DNA from: Nymphaea colorata
Lineage: Eukaryota; Streptophyta; Magnoliopsida; Nymphaeales; Nymphaeaceae
NCBI RefSeq assembly: GCF_008831285.2
Contig: NC_045144.1
Location: 806,001-870,000, forward strand
Reading direction: 5' to 3'
Length of the DNA stretch: 64,000 nt
Position numbers and translations under genes: made by a program. Shown here in pieces: positions 12,568 through 23,612 of the stretch; the stretch's first letter is position 1, and each line of letters begins with the position of its first letter. The notes below the pieces were generated by a model. That model made no database searches and had not been told where the DNA came from. It saw nothing but the letters and a program-made list of their open reading frames with translations.

Positions 12568-12667
12568 NNNNNNNNNNNNNNNNNNNNNNNNNNNNNNNNN
12601 NNNNNNNNNNNNNNNNNNNNNNNNNNNNNNNNNNNNNNNNNNNNNNNNNNNNNNNNNNNNNNNNNNN
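12568..12667. other. Assembly gap, 100 N
   Basis: Exactly 100 consecutive N, the conventional placeholder for a gap of unknown length. Frames reading across it are meaningless. Confidence 0.98.
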
Positions 12668-12710
12668 ATGTGGAGGGTATGGGAGTGATTGAAGTCGAGG
12701 GGTTATACAT

Positions 12711-12730
12711 GAGAGAGAGAGAGAGAGAAG
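12711..12730. repeat. (GA)n microsatellite
   Basis: GA repeat of about ten units, 43 bp to the right of the N-gap. Confidence 0.9.
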
Positions 12731-14462
12731 GGGCTTGAATCTCCCTTGCGCATGTCCTTCATTATTTTCTGTACAGCCAATCGAGTTTCTCTAAGTCCAA
12801 CATGGATCCATTTGGTTGTCCTTATGAAATTTATGTTTTTCTGGTGAAGAACACATTTTAAATTGAATTTTCTTGATGTTTTGATCTAGTTCGAGATGCA
12901 TGAAAGTTTGGTCTTAAATTGAATTTTCTTCTTGTTGCTCTTAGCTGTAGTTTAGTTTAGTGGGGAGTGGGTCAGAGTAGTGCTCGTGGTTCAGAATGCC
13001 ATGCTTGTTTGAGTCTTAGTTAAGTCGTTGCAGTTTGATTTTTAACTGTCGTGTTCTCTTCATTGAGCTTGTGATTCTATTTAAATGCAGTACGTTAGTT
13101 GCGTATGTCATGGTTATACCCAGGTATGTAAGGATGCATGTGTATTACAGAAGTTGTGGAACTTACCATCGTGTGACTGACATTCAGGCGAACACTGTGT
13201 TTCAGTAAATTCTAATAAAGATCATCTGTTAATCCTGAGTCACAGCCATGAACCCTAATAGTGTTGCAGAGCTTGATAGAGCAAAATATGCATTTTCGAC
13301 ATTTCATGTAACCAGGAAAAATTACATGGTTAATCTGGAAATATGTTGAGACATGGAAAGAGGGATGACGCCTTGGACATTCGGCATCTCTCAATACTGT
13401 CATAGTCTCATGCTTCGAGTTTTGGTTTTCTATTATATTTGATTTGCTCATTTTTCTTTTTCCTAAGTCAAAGTTACATGGACTCTCCAGAAAAGTTGTT
13501 GCACCCGAGTTAATATGACTCAACTGTGCATGAAGCGATCGAACAATTTGCTTTCCTTTTTGTTGAAGTATTGATAGAATCATAGTTTATTAGTTGTTAA
13601 TTGGTTATTTTGTGTATACTCTTTAATTGTCCTATTTAGGTGTCATGTATTCGTTTCTTGAGTTCCATGCCTTGGCCTTATTGTGTTGCTGGTCCATCTG
13701 ATAATCCATAGTGTCAGAGTCCCAACTATTTGTTCACTTTCTATGTTGTTTCTACTGCATCTTCTTGTCCATCTATCAAGGATGAATGGATAACAAATAA
13801 GAGGGCATTTTCCTGCTGTTATTCTTTCAACATTTGCGAGCTAAGAAAGTAGTTCTGTCATCAGTTGAGATTTGTAATGTGGAAGTTGTGGGAGCCTGGG
13901 AGGTTATAATGTTCCTTTGGTGTTCTAGTGGAAGCAAATGGTACAGATGCTGCTTGCATGTTTCATATTCTTTCTTGTGATAAATTATCTTTATTTCTTC
14001 ATTATTTGTTGCAGTTGTCTCTCAGTTATTTCTCTAAATTAGGATATGCTTCTTGGAATTTAACTGTAGTTTACAAGTCCTTTTTCAGTACCAATTTTAT
14101 CTTGAAAGGGTCCATGTACATAATGTGTTGCTGGTTCCTGTTGTTTCTCATGCATCTTTTGTTTATGATTGCTTTAATTTTACTTGACTATTTGTATCAG
14201 GGATAAATTGATGAATACATTTAGAGACATCTGGTACTCCTAGATAGCAGCATAGGTTTTAGGGATTAGAGTGGTCATGAGCATGCTGCTATTCTTCATA
14301 TTATCTTACTACCTCTAGCTACTGACCAGGTAGTGGTTATTATGTTCATCTGGCTCAAACACATTGCTCAGTTCTGCAAGTGCTGCATACTCTTGCTAGT
14401 TAATTTTCATATGTGGTAACCACTTGCGGCTACAAAAATAGATGGCACATCACTTGTATAGA

Positions 14463-14588
14463 ATACATACATTGCCTATTGGCCTTTGACCAGACCGAAG
14501 TCTTCATATGTAGAGTAGATATGTATAAATACATACATTGCCCACTGGCCTTTGAGGAATCCAAGTCTTCATATGTAGAGTTAATTTG
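14463..14588. repeat. Two-copy 66-bp tandem duplication
   Basis: ATACATACATTGCC begins at 14,463 and again at 14,529. Both copies continue with TGGCCTTTGA and then AGTCTTCATATGTAGAGT. They have diverged at several positions. The repeat is intronic or intergenic, upstream of the first visible RADA exon. Confidence 0.8.
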
Positions 14589-16168
14589 GTCCATTAGTCC
14601 TGGAGCAATTCTAGGCTCTAATAGTCGTTCTACACTAAGTCAACGGCCAATGATGATATAGTATTGTCCCTATTGTCTTGATATATCAAATAATAGTTGT
14701 CTAGAGGTCATTCCTTAGTTTTGTGTGGCTTGTTGTAGCATTAATTTAGTTGTGCTTTTTGGTTGATAAAAGTCGAAAGCACTTTTGTTTTACTTTTGGT
14801 GTCCCACATGGTTGCGGTTGCTGTTCTTGAAATGTGTTTTCAAAATCATGAATAAATGTTTCATGTGTTTCTAAAAATCCTATCAACAGTAATAACTTTG
14901 CCTCCTTTTTTGGGAGTAAATTTCCTATTTTTAGAAATTTACCTGATTCTTTTTGTATTTTCTTAATTTTTGTGCTGCTGAATTTTATTCCTGATTGGAC
15001 ATTGATGATAGGTTTTCTTTTTTCGGTACAGGGTGAGAGATACGTGTCCCATCGTTTGTTGTGGTCTGTAAAGAATCGTTTGGATCCACCGATGAGGTTG
15101 GTCTAAAGACTCCCTTCAGACATGAAATTTTGACCATTGTGGTGCATCAATGAAAGTTTTTAATTGATTTTGAGGATTAAAAATGTGGCCTGATGAAACA
15201 TTGACATTTCCTATGAGTTTGAATTTCAGTAGTCTTGAATACCATAAATGCCTGTTGGCAGTACCTCTGAGGCATTTCCTCATGACAATAGCGTGTCAAG
15301 TGTTGGTCCAAATAGGCAAAATGGAAACTGTTGACTTACAGTGCATAAAGGGTAATCTGTAGCTTCATTTGCATGGAGGGTAACCTGTTTGACCTGTGTC
15401 CCTTACAATGCACATGCGGTGCATAAATTGCTATTGAGGGTTCTATATATGACTGCTCAAAATTGTTTTGTGGATGAATAAATTATCATGGTTCATAGAT
15501 CTTCACCACTGTAAGTTCTATTAATAGAATATTTTACCTTCTCAGCTTGGGGTATTTGAAATGTCCCAGTCTGGTCTTCAAGCTGCTTCAAATCCCAAGT
15601 GAGAATAATTGTAATGCAGAAGTTTTTAGCAGGCTTAGCCATCTCTGTTATTATTATGGATCTCGGATCTTTCTCCTGGAGGTGCAGGTATTCTCTGACA
15701 TGCCTCTCAATGTGCTGGTTCAAATTTTCGTTTATACATTTTCACAGGAGTGAATTTCATGATACAGTTCTTTTCTGTGATTGAACATCATGATGTCCGG
15801 ATGGTTCTGCTCTTTGGGTAGCTACTTCACTATATGCCCTTTTTCGTGGTTATGAAGAGGTTTGATTTCTGTTCTATATTTGATCATGTGCATGGATCTT
15901 ACATACATCCTATTTGTTCCATTTGCATATGCAATGCATCTTTTTTTCTTCTCAAATAACGATAGATTAGCACTGCAAATGTGGATTTTTTTTTCTACTC
16001 AATTGCAAATGCAGATGTTTCTTTTTCCTCTAGTCAGATCATTTGTGGTACCTATAGTTATGAGCTGCTGTCTGGTAGGCCTCTGACCTGCATTAGTAAC
16101 TGTCTCTGATGAGAATATGTAGAACATATAGGCCTGATGAGAACAGGCCTCTGACAGGACTGTTCCAC

Positions 16169-16203
<35 letters not shown>

Positions 16204-16221
16204 GAGAGAGAGGGAGAGAGA
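16169..16221. repeat. (GA)n microsatellite
   Basis: Interrupted GA tract of about 50 bp within the intron of the RADA relic. Confidence 0.9.
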
Positions 16222-17299
16222 AGCATAAGGAGGAGGGAGTGACTCATGGAAGGAGTAGGGGCTAAAGTGGTTAGGTTCAAAGCAAGAGGAGAATGTTATG
16301 GTTGACCCGGGCCAGGTTGGTTCTGCTGCTTCTGCACTGCTTACCCATAGGCCATAACTGGCCTCCTCTATTCAAATTGTTGTGGTCAGATAGGCATGTC
16401 TTAAGTCTTAACCTGTGCAAAGTGTATCTCTGCCTCAAATAATCTGCTGACTGTTTTGTTTGGTAAATGTGCTTCATCGGGTCCACATTCCTTCTCCTTT
16501 TTTGTTATTTTTCTGAGCTGCTCTAACTCCTTATATCAGATATGCTGTGAGACATGGCTTAAAGCTTGGTGTAGGCTGCTTGGACCTAAACGCCTAAATA
16601 AAAATATTTAGCTTAAACCCATAAGTCTGTAACATATCAAGCATGATGGTGTTTGCAATATTTCTAGTATAGTATGTGGTATTGTAGTGTTTTATTATGA
16701 AATCCTTGTGTGAGTAGAGCTAGGGGCTCTTATTTCACCAAATTGTTCCTTTATGTGCTTTTGTTACAACTTACAGTCTTACACTACACACAGAAGAAGC
16801 TTAATTAGCAGAAGGTTCATTGGAAATCAGTTTATCAATTCAAGAAATGGAGTTTCGTCAAAAGACAACCTGTTGCTTGGCCAATCAATATTTATACTCT
16901 ATAGTGACTATACATTACTTTGAGGGAAAAAAATCTAATGACAAGGAATCACTGAAAATTATCTAAAATACGATGTTTTTGTTTTAAGTCACATGAGTAC
17001 ATGTGATCTTACCACCTACCCATGTCGATATGTGAATAAGGAACACAAGTACGTTGGTACGGCTGTATAGGCTGTATTTTAAAACAAAAAAAATATTTTT
17101 TGATACTTAATTTTTTCTTTAATTTTGATTTTTCCCTTCTTTTTTATTTTTCTTCCATCAAGATTCTATATTTTCTTCTCATTTTCATTAAGTTTGAGAA
17201 TTTTTGTGGATTGACCTGACACCCTTCCTCAGGGCAATGGGAAGCTCGTCATTTTCTTTTTCAACCTCATCTTGAGTCTTCAAGGTAGGACTTGGTTCA

Positions 17300-18148
17300 T
17301 CCAGGGAAGGAATGGCATTGGGATTGGAATTAGACCTCGCACCACAAGTCACCTCCTCTGTCCGAGCACCTCGTTAGAGTAGACCTGTCCAAACAAACGA
17401 AGGCCTTCCTTCTCAGTCCCGGTGTTACACCCTTTCTCCTTCTCAGGCATATCAACAACTGTGAGAGGTTTTGAACATCCTTTCTCCCTTTCATACCCAT
17501 AATCAACTGTGATAGGTTCTTCTTTCTTGTAATCCAAGAAGTCTGTAAATTGAATCTCTTGACTCTGAGAATACTCTTCCCTAACCACAGACTTCTCACC
17601 CTGAAGAGTATTCTCACAAAAGTAAGATGCACCTTCCAAAAAGTTAACATCCCTTGTAACATAAACTTGACCAGTAGTAGGATCAAGACATCTATACCCT
17701 TTTTGAGTGGAAGAATACCCAACAAACACACCCTTGATAGACCGGGGGTCAAGTTTCTTAACATTTGGACTGTGATCATGAATAAAACACACACAACCAA
17801 ACACACGAGGGGGGAGAAGAAAAGGTTGACGACTTCCCGGAAGTAAGGAATGAGGAGTCCGACCATTCAGTACACGACTGGGCATGCGGTTGATGAGGTA
17901 CCACTAGTAAGAACTGCATCACCCCAATAGTGTTTGGGAAGATTTCTCTGAAACAAAAGGGCTCTCGTGACATTAAGGAGCTGGCGGTTCTTCCTCTCAG
18001 CCACCCCGTTCTGAGGGGGGAGTATAACTACAGGACGTCTCATGAACAATCTCCCTTTTCGAAGGAAATTCTCAACTGACTGACACATATACTCACGGGC
18101 ATTATAAGATCGAAAAGTTTTAACATTTCCACCATATTGAGTTTGCAC
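17300..18148 (-). pseudogene. Copia integrase relic (core and C-terminal part)
   Basis: The integrase core is read in two overlapping frames. The 18,148-17,867 frame has NGVAERKNRQLLNVTRALL and LPKHYWGDAVLTS, the conserved catalytic-core end of copia integrase. The frame continuing to 17,349 has VFGCVCFIHDHSP and DPRSIKGVFVGYSSTQKGY, the C-terminal motif region. The frame shifts near 17,880. The text then runs into the low-complexity linker before the (absent) reverse transcriptase. Confidence 0.8.
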
Positions 18149-18599
18149 AAGAAGAATGAATGTCTCTATGATTTAAGGTACCTCACTGCGATCTTTTAAC
18201 AAGTACACAAAGGTGGTCCTAGAGAAGTCATCAATAAAAGTAATAAAATATTGAAACCCTTGACGGGTATGAATTCTCAAAGGCCCCACACTTCAAGTGA
18301 ACCAAGGAAAAACTTCATTAACACAACTAGTAGAAATAGGGTACGAAGCCCTCACATGTTTGGCAAACTGACATACATCACAAGAAATCAAAGGCAAATT
18401 TAAGTGGAAACAAATCGAAAAACAACTGTTTTAAAATCCCAAAAGGTAAATGCCCAAGGCGTTCATGCCAATACAAAAAGATGAAGACAATCTTCTCTTC
18501 TCTTTTCTGTCTTGCTGATCGCTGTCATAAGAGCCGTGGCCACGCGTATGAGAAGACATATAAGCCATCAGACGCCAAACCAATCCCAATCCTCTTCCC

Positions 18600-18891
18600 T
18601 ATCACCAAGTCCTGCAAAACCAACGATTTATAGAGAAAATGAGTTCACAATTCAGCTCTTTAGTAAGTTTACTAACTGATAAGAGATTTAAGGGAAGCTG
18701 AGGGACATGTAATGCTCCTCGCACATGAAATTTGTCAAACAAGGACAGACTCCCTTCTCCAGCCACAAAGGAAGAGGAACCATCTGCGAGGGATAACTCG
18801 TTCCCTTCAGAAGCCAACTTATACTCATGAAACAATTTAGGGTTACTGTCATGTGGTGAGTAGCACCACTGTCAACAATCCATTCTCCCAA
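18600..18891 (-). pseudogene. Copia protease relic
   Basis: The start of the retroviral-type aspartic protease is clear: WIVDSGATHHMT near 18,845-18,885, containing the catalytic DSG triad. It is followed in a shifted frame by LSLADGSS and VPQLPLNLLSVSKLT (18,835-18,602). The frameshift lies shortly after the active site. In the family the enzyme cleaves the Gag-Pol polyprotein. Confidence 0.82.
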
Positions 18892-19063
18892 GTAGGAGTT
18901 ACCTTTATCCCTACAATGGCAAGAGCATGATTAGCCTTCGATATGTTCGGCAGACATTCGACCAATAGCTGTTCACGAAGCTGTTCAGCAGAAATGGAGG
19001 CCTTGCATCCACTAGACTTGGTATCCTCCGACACAGCATCTTCCCACTAGAAGATCTCGCCTG

Positions 19064-19889
19064 TTACCCATTTTTCTGGATGAAGATCCCAACGGAAATC
19101 CACAGTATGGCCAGTCTTCTTGCAATGAGTGCATCTACGAAGAGGTTTGGGAGCACTACCCAGACCATGACTAACAAGTGCAGATCTCTCATTATAAGGT
19201 ATGTGATCCTCTTCCCCCAGGGGAACAAGTCTTCTCTGTTCTTCAGCCTCAACATGGGAGTAGACATCTTCGATACTGAAGGATTCTTCAGAGTTAAGAA
19301 TCTGACTCCTGATATTTTCAAATTCATCATTTAGCCCTATAAGAACAGGAATATCCTATTCTCCCATTCTTTTGCAACGTACTGCATCTGGTTGTCATGA
19401 CAGTGCCAAGTAGCCTCGGAATGGTAGTCAAGATCCTCCCATTTGATTTTAGAGCTGCATAGAAATCTGCGACCGAGAGATCCCCTTGCCTGAGAGCATA
19501 CACATCCTTCATCAGTTGATACACACGAACCTTCCTCTTCTTCTGGCCATACATTTGTTCCAACATGATCCACATATCTCTCGCAGTCTTCTTACGAAGA
19601 ATGAGAGATTGAATATCAGACGAGACTGAATTAACAATCCAAGTTTTCACTTGGTTGTCCTCAAGAAACCAAGTATCCAAGCTATATACTGTTCGTGCAG
19701 TTCAACCTTACTCCCATTCACATATGCAATACGGCCTCGACCAGCTATTCCCATGGTGATGGCGGCAGCCCACTTAAGATAATTTTCCTAGTAAGGCGAA
19801 CGGTAGTGACCTGAAGGGAATACTCTCGGTTCTATAAGCCACAGCTTCATTCTAACAGTGTTGACGGTCGACGAGGAAGAGGCTGCCAT
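19064..19889 (-). pseudogene. Copia gag relic (UBN2-type) with zinc knuckle
   Basis: Gag starts at ATG 19,889 (MAASSSSTVNTVRMKLW). It continues with TMGIAGRGRIAYVNG, then in the 19,680-19,327 frame with VKTWIVNSVSSDIQSLI and VRVYQLMKDVYALRQG, typical of the UBN2/gag-polypeptide domain. A zinc knuckle CTHCKKTGHT is readable near 19,130-19,090; the last Cys of the usual CCHC pattern is not evident. A stop occurs early, and at least two frame changes are needed to read it. Confidence 0.8.
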
Positions 19890-20525
19890 AATTGCAGACC
19901 TGCCTTACAAAGGGGCAAAAAGAACAGCAGACGGCAAACATGGACAGCAAAAGGGAACAAACGGGCCAAAAACATGAACTCCACCACAGCAGAACCAGGG
20001 GCTGAACAGAAACAACCTGCCGTGCGATGGAGTAACTGGGCGAGGCAGCTGGTGGCAGCAGCGTTTCCAGGCGATGCAGTCAGGTGGTGGCGGCAGGAAC
20101 AGAGCACGGAGTGGCGACGTTAGGCGCTGGCAGAGGCGACAGCGCGGTCTCGGGCATGCTCTTCGAAGGGCGAAGAGAAAAAAATCTCGGGCGCAGAAGG
20201 TGCACCGTCGGGCACAGCAGCCTTCGCCTGAGTCCACCAAAACTTCACAGCGGCAAGCAGGACAGAAAGAGAGAGTCACCAGAATAGAGAGACCCGAAAC
20301 TCCAGACGGCGTCGAGTGCGTCGCCAAAACTCCAATAGTGCGAGTGCATCGCTGAAGAGACGCCGGAACTCCACGATGTCAGGCGATGACCAACGTCGGG
20401 CAGCGAACAGTAACAGCACGTGATTGGAACCGTCGGGCGATGGGCAATGAACAGTACCAGCACAAGTCCTCCTCTCACACGGCCACAACAGAAACAAAAA
20501 CGCGAATCAGTCACGCCGAACTTCA

Positions 20526-20539
20526 CGACTCTGATACCA
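20526..20539 (-). promoter_or_regulatory. Copia primer-binding site (initiator Met tRNA type)
   Basis: On the minus strand TGGTATCAGAGTCG directly follows the 3' end of the 5' LTR. TGGTATCAGAGC is the usual primer-binding sequence of plant copia elements, complementary to the 3' end of initiator tRNA-Met; here the final C is T. Confidence 0.85.
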
Positions 20540-20793
20540 TGTAGGAACACGAGGATCAAGAACAAAGGAATACGATGAACACGATGTAACGTGGAAAAAC
20601 CCTCAGCAAGAGGAAAAAAAAACCATGGACGAGGAGGAACTGGCGCCCACTAGCAACCAGACTCTCTCTCTCTTAAGATTTCATTAACAACTCAAAATTA
20701 GGGTTACAACCTTAAGAAGGCCCAACAAGGCTACACGATGGATCGGGTATGGATCCAGACCCGGTCCTGAAACCCATTTAACATGCTTCAACA
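20540..20793 (-). repeat. Copia 5' LTR, 254 bp
   Basis: Delimited by TGTTGAAGCA at 20,793 (minus-strand 5' end) and TTCCTACA at 20,540, with TG...CA termini abutting the primer-binding site. It includes the AACCCTAATTTTG and CACGTTACATCG wording common to copia LTRs. No second LTR was found in the window. Confidence 0.82.
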
Positions 20794-22709
20794 GTACTGT
20801 TAAAATTTAGAAACAGCAAACTACTTGAAATTCAATGTTGTTGTGCTACTCCTTTTTCTTGCTTAATGTGCTAATCTCATTATTCAAGAAGATAAACGAT
20901 GTTGACAGCTCCGTGTGAGACATATCTTCTGACAGTAATAGCCTGCAGATATTGACTTCCATGGGTTTTCTAGGAGCAAACTTCCTTTGAGGCCTGAAAC
21001 TTGCTGTACAATCAGCTTTACCTGTTAAAGCTTGTCCAATGGCTTGTCTGAATACTGTTAAAGTGATGCTCTAATGAAGCTTGCTTTTACCTCTCCTTGA
21101 CCATACTTGATTTTAGGCTAGACCATTGGTTCCACAGATCCTAACCAGTTTTGGAAACTTAAAATGTCTTTTAAGTCAAAACTCCACTAGTAGATGGAAC
21201 TGTGTCTTTCAAGTCAGAACTGTACTAGTGATGGAACTCATTAATTCAAAGTTGATTTGGGTGTCCACAAAAGCTCATCATTAGACGACCCTTTTGAGCT
21301 TTTCTGTGCGGGTGGAAGGACTCTTCTAAGTTATTTGGTTCAGATTCTCAGAATAGTTATAAAAGCTCTGGGACCAAATTGCAATAAAATGTTTTTAATT
21401 ATGTTCTAATTCTTTCTATCAATTAATTTGTGCATTCTCTTTAAAGAAATTTGATTATTCATGCCATGAAGAATATGTGCCAACTTCGTGAAATTTCTTT
21501 TCATAGGCCATTTTTTGAATGTTGTTAGCGGTATGAAGTTGACAGAGACAGCTGGGGATCTTGCAATTGCAGCTGCTATTTGCAGTAGGTATGTATTTCT
21601 TGATCATCTTGTTACGAGCAAAACTCTTGTTACTCTTTCCATGGATGGCACTGAATTCTGATCGAATGATTATTTTCTCATACTGTTTTCTGGAAATGTG
21701 CTGATAGCTTTTTGGAGTTTCTAATACCTAAGAATGTAGCTTTTATCGGAGAAGTGGAGAAGTTGGTCTTGGTGGCGAGCTTCGAACGGTATGTGTTTAG
21801 AAAATTGTGTACATTATAATTGCATCCTTTTTCTTTTTGTCATTTAAATGACAATGAAAAATGGTTTTCATTTTAACATACATAACATGTTACCCTTAAA
21901 AACATTATTAAAAATATTTCAAACATTGTTTAAGATTATGATTGAGAATGTTGAATAGCACTGTGTTGACATGTACTGTGCGGACAGCAACCTCCTCCAT
22001 CTGTTCTCTAGAAAGGTTTTACGATCAAAGTTTTTGGATGTTCACTATTCTGTATCAATCTGTTCTTTTCGGATGATATCATCTGACAATCACTATAGGA
22101 ATACCTTGATAACATCAATGAACTTGGCCAAGGGAATCTGTTCATAGTAAAGAGATTTCTAACGCATGGCTACCATGCCAATCCTAACCTGTTTGCCCCT
22201 CTTTTTGTGCTTAAGATATGAGGTGCACTCTTAACAGTTAACATTGAACACATGTCCACGGTCCTTAGCCTTCTGATTGGTTCCAGCTATCTTTTGATGC
22301 TTGGCATCATGACTTAGTAGATTGCATACATTACTTCAACGTTGAAAATATCAATGCATCTCATTTATATCTAAAATGCTGATTTTTTGTAAAATCCTTT
22401 CAAGTGTTTGAGCTGTTTGTCCATTTATTACTTTCTCTAGTTCTTTTGTTTTTTAGAAATTAACGTGAATTTTATGTGAGCAATCGACTAGATCTCTTGC
22501 TTGTATTTGCTTCAGCTTTTCTGAGGTCTGCATGTAGATTTAACCTCTCATACTTGCAGTGCACGGCTAAGTGTGCTGTGCTTGGATGATGTCATGTTTT
22601 AAGTTAGCCAAATATTCATGCTACTTGATAATGCAAGGACAATTTGGATATTTCAGGTTGCAAGAATGGATAAGAGGCTTAACGAACTTATTAAGTTGCG
22701 CAATTTAAG

Positions 22710-22807
22710 AAGTGCGTTATTCCAAAAGTGGCAGAGAAGTCGTTCAAAGCCATTGACAAAGTGCGTTATTCCAAAAGTGGCAGAGAAGTCGTTCAAAGCC
22801 ATTGACA
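22710..22807 (+). repeat. 49-bp tandem duplication inside the last RADA exon
   Basis: AAGTGCGTTATTCCAAAAG begins at 22,710 and again at 22,759. The two 49-bp units appear identical. Correct-frame translation of the second copy is KCVIPKVAEKSFKAID. The first is read out of frame after a nearby 2-bp gain. Confidence 0.93.
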
Positions 22808-22878
22808 CAAGCGGGATAACCACAGTGACTTGTGGCAATCTGAAAGAGGTTCTGAACAAAGTATTTCGGACAGATTAA

Positions 22879-23612
22879 GTCCTCCTTTGCACAACTTCCC
22901 TCGACGCCTTTGGTGCAGTGTTGTACATAACAACTAAGGTTGCAAATGGGCCAATGTTATGAAAGGGCTTCACCATTTGCTTTATTTTGGTGCGATGTTC
23001 ATAAAATTTATGGATACAAATGGATCGGATGTTATGGAGGAGCCTCACCATTTACCATTTATTAAATGAATTCAACCATTCTTACTGTACTTGGCCGATC
23101 CATATTCAACCCAGTTTCTTCCGTACACTGTACCATACTAAGTGGTTAATTAGAGTTTCCATCCTGCACTCGATAGCTTTCTTCTGAATGAACGGACTAA
23201 TACAGACACAGTTTGCTTCCCATTGATCGTAACTTTTTTTTTTTTTAACATTCTGCAAAATATGAGAAACTGCCAAATATCTGTAATTTTGAGTTGCCAT
23301 GAGAGACGCGATCACCGATATCTGAAATGGATTAAAGTTCAATCAGCGGGCAAACGAAAACTGGCTCCCATTGGCTCACGATCTTTGTAATGATAATCAT
23401 TAAAAGGCTGCAACTTTAATACGTTTCCATGAATGTTAGCTGGTACTTCAAGTTCAAGCTAAAACGTGCTGGGACTCCTACGATTTGCAAAGGAGTTTTC
23501 ACAAAGTAAGACACTTTAATGAAATTATTTTATAAAATATCTCAATTAACATAATTGAGAGCTCGCGGGAGCTAGGTTGGTTCGCAAAACAATCGAAATC
23601 TCTTGATCCGAA
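22879..23612. other. Spacer between the RADA and PFK relics
   Basis: The two relics face each other tail to tail across 734 bp. It is AT-rich, with a T-run near 23,236, and no element was recognised. At 23,549-23,565 lies a GAGCTCGCGGGAGCT sequence, a short self-complementary stretch of unclear meaning. Confidence 0.5.

Larger units (their letters stand above)
12101..15031. other. Anonymous DNA upstream of the RADA relic, with an assembly gap
   Basis: Apart from the N-gap, a GA microsatellite and a two-copy 66-bp repeat, nothing recognisable was found. Upstream RADA exons (zinc finger, Walker A/B of the RecA-like ATPase) would be expected here if the gene were whole, but I did not see them. 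They may lie in the gap or be lost. Confidence 0.5.
17220..20793 (-). mobile_element. Truncated Ty1/copia retrotransposon inserted in a RADA intron
   Basis: Reading on the minus strand: an LTR (20,793-20,540), a primer-binding site, a leader of ~640 bp, gag (from 19,889), protease, GAG-pre-integrase and integrase, ending about 17,220 before any reverse transcriptase or RNase H. No 3' LTR follows, so the 3' half is lost. All coding parts contain stops or frameshifts. It lies antisense to the RADA exons, between exon blocks ending at 15,687 and starting at 21,507. Gag and integrase wording (MGIAGRGRIAYVNG; NGVAERKNRQLLNVTRALL) is typical of copia. Confidence 0.88.
15032..22878 (+). pseudogene. 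RADA: RADA (bacterial-type DNA repair protein RadA/Sms homologue) relic, C-terminal exons
   Basis: Five exon-like blocks with splice sites match the C-terminal half of plant RADA, an organelle-targeted RecA-like helicase that promotes branch migration. The blocks are 15,032-15,096 (GERYVSHRLLWSVKNR), 15,546-15,687 (LGVFEMSQSGLQAASNP; then AGLA...MD.GSF), 21,507-21,588 (NVVSGMKLTETAGDLA), 21,708-21,788 (FLEFLIPKNVAFIGE) and 22,657-22,878 (VARMDKRLNE to GNLKEVLNKVFRTD, stop). The ATPase half and the exon expected between the second and third blocks were not found. Lesions: a missing T in block 1, a stop after NPK in block 2, a missing T in block 3, an 8-bp tandem duplication in block 4, and a 49-bp tandem duplication in block 5. 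Block 5 stays open because an adjacent 2-bp gain totals 51 bp. A copia element sits antisense in the intron before block 3. The family assignment is strong; functional status is almost certainly null. Confidence 0.85.

Noticed and set aside
12483-12738. Two open frames crossing the N-gap
   Set aside because: They are open only because N codons are not stops.
19905-20565. Several long GC-rich frames on both strands
   Set aside because: They fall in the untranslated leader of the copia element between the primer-binding site and gag, with no coding motif.
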